Positions 59,003 to 64,000 of a stretch of 64,000 nucleotides of DNA are shown piece by piece. A program made the translations under genes and the position numbers. The DNA lies in assembly GCF_008691045.1 (NCBI RefSeq), contig NZ_VMSO01000005.1:89833-153832 (forward strand). The letters are read 5' to 3'. This DNA is from Mediterraneibacter catenae. GTDB lineage: Bacteria; Bacillota; Clostridia; Lachnospirales; Lachnospiraceae. How positions within the stretch are numbered: the stretch's first letter is position 1; the number at the start of each line of letters is the position of its first letter. Under the pieces are notes generated by a model. It worked only from the letters and a program-made list of their open reading frames with translations, searched no databases and was not told the DNA's origin.

Positions 59003-60325
59003 CTAAGTTTCTATAATGACATACTTGTCATTTACTTCCGTCACTGTTCCTGTGACTGATGCGTGGATGCCCACGCTCAAGCCTTTGCCCGGTTCAGCGA
59101 TCATCTGTCCCTTTGTTACCTTGTCGCCCTTCTTCACGATCGGGGAAGCAGGAGCACCTATATGCTGGCTCATCATGATCTTCACCTTTTTAACTGCGAT
59201 CTCAGATTCATCCAGAGGCGCTTCTTTGTTATATTTCGTAAGATCGATCCTTGCCATCAGGCGTTCCATTGGAACTTTTCTGTACTCTCTCTCCGGTCCT
59301 ACCGGTTTTGCTTCCACATGTGGAGCTTTAATACCGTTCGCCCTCAGACCCGCTTTATATTCAGCCATCAGGCTTCTTGGCGAGAGTCCCTGGAAGCAGG
59401 AATACAGTTCGCAGACGCCGCAGGAAGAACAGAACATCGTATTTATAAAAATGTTCGGCTCCTGTATATCCTTGCAGGTAGCTGCAAGCATGAATTTATT
59501 CGGCTCAATCGGGTGTCCGAGCAGATGTCGGGGACATAAGTCCGTACACATCGTACACTGACAGCAGCATGCCGCTGCGCGTTTCATATCGATTGAGTTT
59601 TTCTTTAATTTTTTCTGAATGATATAATGATCTTCCGGCAGTACGAGGATTGCATTCGTCGTCTTTGTCACCGGCTGGGCCCCTGTCCCGATATTTCCCA
59701 TCATAGGACCGCCCACAAAATATACCGGATTCGGCGTTGTCACATGTCCGGCCTGCGCGACCACCTCGTCAAGAGGTGTGCCGATAGGAACACGGACTGT
59801 AATCGGATTCTCTACCTCAGCAACAACAGATACCAGCTTATCTTCAACAGGTGTATTTTCATGTAAAGCCCTGTAAGCATTGTATACAGTCTCTACATTA
59901 AATACTGCAACGCCGCTCTCGATCGGAAGTCCGCCCGGGCGTACAACTTTCCCTGTCACTTCGTAGATAAGAACTACTTCATCGCCGGCGGGATACACCT
60001 CATCCAGCAATCCAAGTCTCATTTCCGGATATTTTTCAATAACAGCATTTACTGCTTCGATCGTCTTTTTATATGCTTTTTTAATCCCGATGATAGCTTC
60101 TTTTGCTCCGACAGTCTCAGCTATCGTATGGAACATTTCTGCAATCTCGGCTGCATGCTTTTCAAGAAGCTGTCTGTGCAGCCTCAGGAGTGGCTCACAC
60201 TCCGCACAGTTCAGAATGATCGTTTCCGCACGCTCGTCCAGCTTCGCATATGTCGGGAATCCTGCACCACCTGCACCGACGATGCCGTTCTGCTGCAATA
60301 TGCTGCTTAACTCTTTCATATCCAT
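59003..60325 (-). CDS. PduS-like cobalamin reductase/RnfC-type electron transfer flavoprotein
   Basis: The start is set at ATG 60325 (MDMKELSSILQQNGIVGAGG), a few bases after the EutN gene stop; eleven upstream codons overlap that gene and are rejected. The 440-residue protein has the N-terminal GGAGFPTYAKL and NCAECEPLL, a Rossmann-type NADH/FMN region, SLBB-like middle, and two [4Fe-4S] motifs CCCQCTMCTDLCPRHLLGH and CSSCGVCELYSC. A C-terminal lipoyl-like barrel follows (SPIVKKGDKVTKGQMIAEPG). It passes electrons to or from the shell interior, probably through PduT. Confidence 0.94.
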   Translation of the reverse strand: MDMKELSSILQQNGIVGAGGAGFPTYAKLDERAETIILNCAECEPLLRLHRQLLEKHAAEIAEMFHTIAETVGAKEAIIGIKKAYKKTIEAVNAVIEKYPEMRLGLLDEVYPAGDEVVLIYEVTGKVVRPGGLPIESGVAVFNVETVYNAYRALHENTPVEDKLVSVVAEVENPITVRVPIGTPLDEVVAQAGHVTTPNPVYFVGGPMMGNIGTGAQPVTKTTNAILVLPEDHYIIQKKLKKNSIDMKRAAACCCQCTMCTDLCPRHLLGHPIEPNKFMLAATCKDIQEPNIFINTMFCSSCGVCELYSCFQGLSPRSLMAEYKAGLRANGIKAPHVEAKPVGPEREYRKVPMERLMARIDLTKYNKEAPLDESEIAVKKVKIMMSQHIGAPASPIVKKGDKVTKGQMIAEPGKGLSVGIHASVTGTVTEVNDKYVIIET

Positions 60326-60332
60326 AATTCCA

Positions 60333-60599
60333 CTACTCCAGTCCTGATCCGTCGTCAATAATACCTACAATCGCCGCGTCGACAGGTGCATCAGGCATAC
60401 CGCTTCCTATTCTTGCCGCACTGCCCTGTGCCACAAGAACATATTCGCCGATTCCCGCGCCAATCTTGTCGATCGCGATAAGCTGGTCTGCGCCGGAGTG
60501 CATATGTTCCAGAATATCCACGATCATAAATTTATTGCCGACCAAGTTTTCACATTTGCGCGTTGAAACTACGCTTCCAACCACTTTTCCTATCAGCAT
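60333..60599 (-). CDS. EutN/PduN pentameric shell vertex protein (BMC-P)
   Basis: This 88-residue protein MLIGKVVGSVVSTRKCENLVGNKFMIVDIL to GIGEYVLVAQGSAARIG, ending AAIVGIIDD, is a canonical EutN/CcmL pentamer. It caps the vertices of the icosahedral shell. It overlaps pduL by 7 bases, so coupling fixes their ratio. Confidence 0.97.
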   Translation of the reverse strand: MLIGKVVGSVVSTRKCENLVGNKFMIVDILEHMHSGADQLIAIDKIGAGIGEYVLVAQGSAARIGSGMPDAPVDAAIVGIIDDGSGLE

Positions 60600-61243
60600 G
60601 ATAAAATCCTCACTGTGTCTCCGGTCGCAATCTTCGCAGCATTTGCCTCATCTGTATCAATGTGCATTTCAAGCGTAAAACTGTCGTCCACACGGATCTT
60701 TACGTGATTGAATATTGTTCCTCTTTCATTATCAGCTTTTACAGACACGATATCGCCATCGTGTACTCCGGCCGCCATTGCATCCCTCGGAGACATATGT
60801 ATATGCCGCATAGCAATAATACATCCCTCATTAAGGTAAAGCGCTCCTTTAGGCCCTACTACAGCAATTGGTGCACTTCCGGCAATATTCCCGGACTCTC
60901 TGATTGGAGCTTTCACTCCCAGTTTAATCGCATCTGTAGCGGATATTTCTACCTGAGTCTGTTTTCTGACCGGGCCGAGTACCCTGACATTTTCAATCGC
61001 ACGTAGCTTGATTCCCACGATAGTTACGGTCTCATTCGATGCAAACTGTCCGCCCATGAGCTCTTTTCTCTTTGTAAGCTGATAGCCTTTACCGAATAAT
61101 ACTTCTACGTGTTCCTGTGTAAGATGGATATGTCTTGCGGACACTCCGATCGGGACAAGATATCCCGCATCATCGGAAGATTTCTGCTTTTCTACTGCTT
61201 CCAGGACCAGCTTTGTAATTAATGCCACATTACTGTTATCCAT
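60593..61243 (-). CDS. pduL: Phosphotransacylase PduL with encapsulation peptide
   Basis: This 216-residue protein has the PduL fold motifs GVSARHIHLTQEHVEVLFG with Zn-binding His, GPVRKQTQVEIS and CIIAMRHIHMSPRDAMAAGV with the second Zn His set. It converts acyl-CoA to acyl phosphate and recycles CoA. The first 20 residues (SNVALITKLVLEAVEKQ) form an amphipathic helix before a flexible KSSDDAG linker, an encapsulation peptide that targets the enzyme to the lumen. The start follows AAGGAGAATCAAAAT. Confidence 0.96.
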   Translation of the reverse strand: MDNSNVALITKLVLEAVEKQKSSDDAGYLVPIGVSARHIHLTQEHVEVLFGKGYQLTKRKELMGGQFASNETVTIVGIKLRAIENVRVLGPVRKQTQVEISATDAIKLGVKAPIRESGNIAGSAPIAVVGPKGALYLNEGCIIAMRHIHMSPRDAMAAGVHDGDIVSVKADNERGTIFNHVKIRVDDSFTLEMHIDTDEANAAKIATGDTVRILSC

Positions 61244-61265
61244 ATTTTGATTCTCCTTGTATTCA

Positions 61266-61300
61266 CGGGGAACTGATACAGTAATCTGATCAGCTCCCCG
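61266..61300 (-). promoter_or_regulatory. Intra-operon hairpin before pduL
   Basis: On the minus strand CGGGGAGCTGAT pairs with ATCAGTTCCCCG (one G-U). There is no T-run. It lies between the shell gene and the pduL ribosome binding site and may be an RNA-processing or stability stem that raises upstream shell mRNA. Confidence 0.5.
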
Positions 61301-61349
61301 GATGATTCGTCAATAACACGTGATTATTGGCTTGTCAATAATATCTCTC

Positions 61350-61751
61350 TTATTTAAGAACCGGAAGAATCTTCTCCACATCATTGTGCGGTCTCGGGAT
61401 TACGTGTGTAGCTACTAACTCGCCGAGTCTTCCGGCAGCCTCTGCTCCGGACTCAACTGCTGATTTAACAGCTCCTACGTCTCCACGTACCATAACTGTT
61501 ACAAGTCCGCTTCCGATTTTCTCTGTTCCTACGAGAACTACGTTAGCAGCCTTTAACATTGTATCTGCTGCCTCGATTGACGCTACCAGACCTCTTGTTT
61601 CCACCATTCCTAATGCTTCCTGTGACATTCTTCGTTCCTCCTTTTGAATTGTTGGTTGTTCTTGTACCTGTTCTGCCTTCTGCGCCGTCTTTCTCACTCT
61701 TCGTACAGTTTTCGCCGGCGCTTTGGCTGTTGTTTTCTTTTCTTCTGCCAT
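61350..61751 (-). CDS. BMC-H shell protein with basic N-terminal tail and two in-frame starts
   Basis: The long form (133 residues) starts at ATG 61751 after TAGGAGG. A second start at ATG 61628 ([20 protein letters not shown]), with a perfect AAGGAGG 8 bases upstream, gives a canonical 92-residue hexamer. The extra 41 residues are Lys/Arg/Ala/Gln-rich ([20 protein letters not shown]) and likely disordered. The BMC core is nearly the same as the 62098-62379 protein, so this is a duplicate that gained a tail. The dual start recalls the PduB/PduB' pair, where the longer form ties shell to core. Confidence 0.9.
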   Translation of the reverse strand: MAEEKKTTAKAPAKTVRRVRKTAQKAEQVQEQPTIQKEERRMSQEALGMVETRGLVASIEAADTMLKAANVVLVGTEKIGSGLVTVMVRGDVGAVKSAVESGAEAAGRLGELVATHVIPRPHNDVEKILPVLK

Positions 61752-61764
61752 CCTAAACTGCCTC

Positions 61765-62049
61765 CTAATCTACTCTGTTCGCACTGCCGTTAACGATCTT
61801 GAGTACCTCCTCATGGGGACTCGGAATCACTACAGCGCACACAGGCTTTTTGATCCCACCTGCTTCGGCAGCTTCGACAGCCTGTTTCACAGCAGATACG
61901 TCGCCGCGGATAATGATCGTAACCAGTCGTCCGCCCAGTTTTTTCTCCCATGTGACAAACTGCACATTTGCTGTCTTGCACATGATATCTACGGCAACTA
62001 CCGCCGCTGTTACACTCGGGATTTCAAAAAATCCATACGCATTTCCCAT
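61765..62049 (-). CDS. BMC-H shell protein (Trp-containing type)
   Basis: The start is set at ATG 62049 ([21 protein letters not shown]) with AAAGGAGCAG upstream; the longer reading frame runs into an upstream ribosome binding site and is rejected. The 94-residue hexamer-forming BMC domain has [21 protein letters not shown] and [19 protein letters not shown]. The VTWEKK segment marks a distinct shell protein subtype, probably with a different pore from the neighbours. It lies 13 bases before the tailed BMC-H gene. Confidence 0.92.
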   Translation of the reverse strand: MGNAYGFFEIPSVTAAVVAVDIMCKTANVQFVTWEKKLGGRLVTIIIRGDVSAVKQAVEAAEAGGIKKPVCAVVIPSPHEEVLKIVNGSANRVD

Positions 62050-62097
62050 GAGACTGCTCCTTTGCTTTAATGTAAGGACCTCCCGCAAGCAGTATGA

Positions 62098-62379
62098 CTA
62101 TACAGTAGGAAGGATCTTCTCCACGTCGTTGTGCGGTCTCGGGATTACATGTGTAGCAACCAGTTCTCCAAGTCTTCCTGCTGCGTCTGCTCCTGTCTCT
62201 ACTGCAGCTTTAACAGCTCCTACGTCTCCACGTACCATAACTGTTACAAGTCCGCTTCCGATCTTCTCTGTTCCTACCAGAGTAACCTCTGCTGCTTTTG
62301 TCATTGCATCTGCAGCCTCGATTGCTGCTGTAAGTCCTCTTGTTTCAACCATTCCTAATGCAAGCTGTGCCATTGCCAT
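62098..62379 (-). CDS. PduA/PduJ-like BMC-H shell protein
   Basis: This 93-residue protein [32 protein letters not shown] with [23 protein letters not shown] is a canonical facet-forming hexamer with a PduA/PduJ-type pore loop. The start follows GGAGGAAATGAAC. It is nearly identical in its core to the tailed BMC-H at 61350-61751, pointing to recent duplication. Confidence 0.96.
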   Translation of the reverse strand: MAMAQLALGMVETRGLTAAIEAADAMTKAAEVTLVGTEKIGSGLVTVMVRGDVGAVKAAVETGADAAGRLGELVATHVIPRPHNDVEKILPTV

Positions 62380-62392
62380 TGTTCATTTCCTC

Positions 62393-62746
62393 CTAAATCT
62401 CTTCAATATCTTTTTCATTGATGATATGTGGTTCACCTTTATCTAATCCGGTAAGCTTCAGCATCTTTTCTGTATCCTCTGTCGGTCTTGCGATCTTATA
62501 ATCGGTCACAACGCCTGCAAGCTCCTCGGCTCTCGCCTTTGCCGCTTCAAGCGCCGCCGTGACATCGGATACGCTTCCGCGGAATTTGACCATGACGATC
62601 AGTGGTACAGGTAATTCATCTGCATTTGCCGGTTTGTTTTTGTCGAATTTCTCAAGCCATACATCTCCGGCTTTGCACCCGGCGTCAGCCGCCGCAAATG
62701 CCGTAGCCAGCCCGAAAACCTCCAACATACCTACTGCTTCTCCCAT
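62393..62746 (-). CDS. BMC-H-type shell protein with insertion and C-terminal extension
   Basis: This 117-residue BMC-domain protein MGEAVGMLEVFGLATAFAAADAGCKAGDVWLEKF has an insertion (DKNKPANADELPVP, about 35-48) before the central strand and an extra C-terminal tail (LTGLDKGEPHIINEKDIEEI). Both are absent from standard hexamers. This architecture may give a minor shell protein with a special pore or a cargo contact. The start follows GAGGTTTTCG-type purines only weakly; it begins 11 bases after the upstream dehydrogenase stop. Confidence 0.88.
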   Translation of the reverse strand: MGEAVGMLEVFGLATAFAAADAGCKAGDVWLEKFDKNKPANADELPVPLIVMVKFRGSVSDVTAALEAAKARAEELAGVVTDYKIARPTEDTEKMLKLTGLDKGEPHIINEKDIEEI

Positions 62747-62757
62747 AATGATCCACC

Positions 62758-63969
62758 TTATTTATTAACGATAGCGATCTTAAGGCCTTTCTGTGCAAGA
62801 TTTGTCTTGTGAGCCTCATTGATCTCCTCAAGCGGGAATCTGTGAGTGATCAGTTCTTTCATCGGAAGTCCGATTGCCTGTGCTCTCTTCAGGAAATCAA
62901 ATGTAGTCGCATAATCTCTCAGTGTGTATACCCAGGAGCCGACCAGATTGATCTCTTTGGAGCAGAGGTCAAAGTGCGGATTGATCGTAGCGTCTCCGCC
63001 GTTGATGAAGAATCCGAGCTCGCAAAGTCCGCCGCCGTTGCGGATAAATTTGTAAATGTTCGCATGTGCTGCCGGTGATCCCGTGCACTGGAATGCGAAA
63101 TCTGCAAGGTGTCCGCCGAATGCGTCTTTGACTGCTCCCGAAAGAGCCTCGATACCTTTGTACTCCATGAAGTTTACGGACTTATCAGCGCCCATTCTCT
63201 TCGCGAAGTCAAGTCTCTGCTGATTGCCGTCTACTGCGACGATATTCTCGATACCCAGTGTACGGAGAACTGCGATACAGATCAGACCGATCGGTCCGCA
63301 TCCCTGTACGACAACTCTGCTGTTGAATCTTAAGATTCCTGTTGTCTTCGCTCTCTCTACTGCATGTACAAGAACTGCACATGGCTCGATGAGGATTCTG
63401 GAATCAAGATCAAGGTCGCTTACGTTGAATACGGAAGATCCTTCACGGATGAGGATGTAGTCTGAGAACCATCCGTTCAGATGAATGTCATCATCCGGAA
63501 GCAGTCCGTATACATCAGCGCCTCCCACGTTCTTCTTGTTCAGGTCGAACATCTCGATATCCGGGTCATCTTTGAAGATCATACATGTAACGACTTTATC
63601 TCCGACTTTCAGCGGTTTTCCTGCACTGTCTGTCTTAACGTTTTTACCCATCTTGACGATCTCGCCTGTTCCCTCGTGTCCGAGTGCTACAGGAATGAGT
63701 CCGAACGGGTCTTTCTTAAATTCATGAGCATCGGTTCCGCAGATACCGCATCCCTCTACCTTTACAAGGATATCGCCATCCCCTACTTCCGGAATCGGGA
63801 ATTCTTTTATATCATAATGCTCAAGTGAAGTCAGCATAGCGACATGTGCTGTCTTCGGAATTGCCTGGCTTGCCGCCGGCTGTGAGCCTGATGCCGGAAT
63901 CTTCTTGTCCAGCATGCTCTCAAGCACCTGTTTAACAACGGCTTCCACATTTGCGGAATTCATTTCCAT
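62758..63969 (-). CDS. Zinc-dependent MDR alcohol dehydrogenase with encapsulation peptide
   Basis: This 403-residue protein opens with SANVEAVVKQVLESMLDKK (about 4-22), an amphipathic helix typical of metabolosome encapsulation peptides, followed by a Ser/Ala/Pro linker to about residue 40. The MDR domain has GCGICGTDAHEFKKDP and ALGHEGTGEIVKMG (catalytic zinc Cys/His/Glu), VQGCGPIGLICIAVLRTLG as the NAD Rossmann motif and FAFQCTG. The four-cysteine structural zinc lobe of classical ADHs is missing. It probably oxidises or reduces a pathway alcohol or aldehyde inside the shell. It is the first visible gene of the operon (AGGAGGTAGATAAC before ATG), which continues beyond the right edge. Confidence 0.92.
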   Translation of the reverse strand: MEMNSANVEAVVKQVLESMLDKKIPASGSQPAASQAIPKTAHVAMLTSLEHYDIKEFPIPEVGDGDILVKVEGCGICGTDAHEFKKDPFGLIPVALGHEGTGEIVKMGKNVKTDSAGKPLKVGDKVVTCMIFKDDPDIEMFDLNKKNVGGADVYGLLPDDDIHLNGWFSDYILIREGSSVFNVSDLDLDSRILIEPCAVLVHAVERAKTTGILRFNSRVVVQGCGPIGLICIAVLRTLGIENIVAVDGNQQRLDFAKRMGADKSVNFMEYKGIEALSGAVKDAFGGHLADFAFQCTGSPAAHANIYKFIRNGGGLCELGFFINGGDATINPHFDLCSKEINLVGSWVYTLRDYATTFDFLKRAQAIGLPMKELITHRFPLEEINEAHKTNLAQKGLKIAIVNK

Positions 63970-64000
63970 GTTATCTACCTCCTGTTTCTGTTTTCCTTAC

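Overview
The window reads as a chromosomal segment of a Gram-positive anaerobe of the Clostridia, most likely family Lachnospiraceae. Pointers are strong AGGAGG ribosome binding sites, ATG starts, sigma-A promoters with TTGACA/TATAAT, a YlmC/YmxH sporulation-type protein, a class 1B PyrD with its PyrK partner, a sortase-type wall anchor, a Bce-type antimicrobial peptide module and a metabolosome locus. The species cannot be named from sequence alone. Almost all genes are on the minus strand.

Layout. 1-2.9 kb: envelope genes (DUF374 acyltransferase-like, GT4 glycosyltransferase, DedA) and a membrane-anchored unknown. 3.1-5.0 kb: a complete group II intron with its maturase, sitting directly after a very long terminator hairpin. 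5.2-8.8 kb: purine genes purE-purM-purN-purD. 9-12.2 kb: M29 aminopeptidase, two small membrane proteins, VanZ and an unannotated 49-residue membrane peptide. 12.2-20.1 kb: pyrimidine genes pyrF-pyrK-pyrD and pyrE, interrupted by a 1384-residue wall-anchored 5'-nucleotidase. 20.2-26.1 kb: small membrane proteins, an ECF S-component, a Tet(M)-like ribosomal GTPase fused to a Rae1/YacP-like NYN nuclease, and a polysaccharide deacetylase. 26.4-28 kb: tRNA-Gln, tRNA-Pro and an eroded AT-rich island with an integrase remnant. 28-31.4 kb: dapF, an ANTAR regulator and glnA, whose leader carries a terminator with an ANTAR-type hexaloop. 31.5-42.8 kb: AraC regulators plus a raffinose/sucrose locus (GH13, GH36, MsmEFG-type ABC importer, fructokinase). 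42.9-51.4 kb: two metal-type GTPases, exoA, truA, nrdR, small conserved genes, a carbamate kinase-like protein and a hemolysin III homologue. 51.5-56.1 kb: BceRS/BceAB-like module. 56.4-64 kb: the distal half of a bacterial microcompartment operon (iron alcohol dehydrogenase, DeoR regulator, PduT, PduS, EutN/PduN, PduL, four hexameric shell proteins, an encapsulated zinc alcohol dehydrogenase), running off the right edge so the signature enzyme is not visible.

How it works together. The sugar locus is coherent: importer, alpha-galactosidase, sucrose-active GH13 and fructokinase would take raffinose-type sugars to hexose phosphates. The metabolosome set (PduL, PduS, PduQ-like dehydrogenase, Zn dehydrogenase, shell) would take an aldehyde to acyl phosphate and alcohol while recycling CoA and NAD inside the shell. 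Nucleotide synthesis genes are grouped beside a surface nucleotidase that could salvage extracellular nucleotides.

The most unusual items are the ribosome GTPase-NYN nuclease fusion, a shell protein with two well-formed in-frame start sites and a basic tail, the putative ANTAR hairpin of glnA, a P-loop GTPase fused to a DUF1980-like domain, and several large palindromic intergenic elements. All assignments come from reading motifs; no database search was possible.
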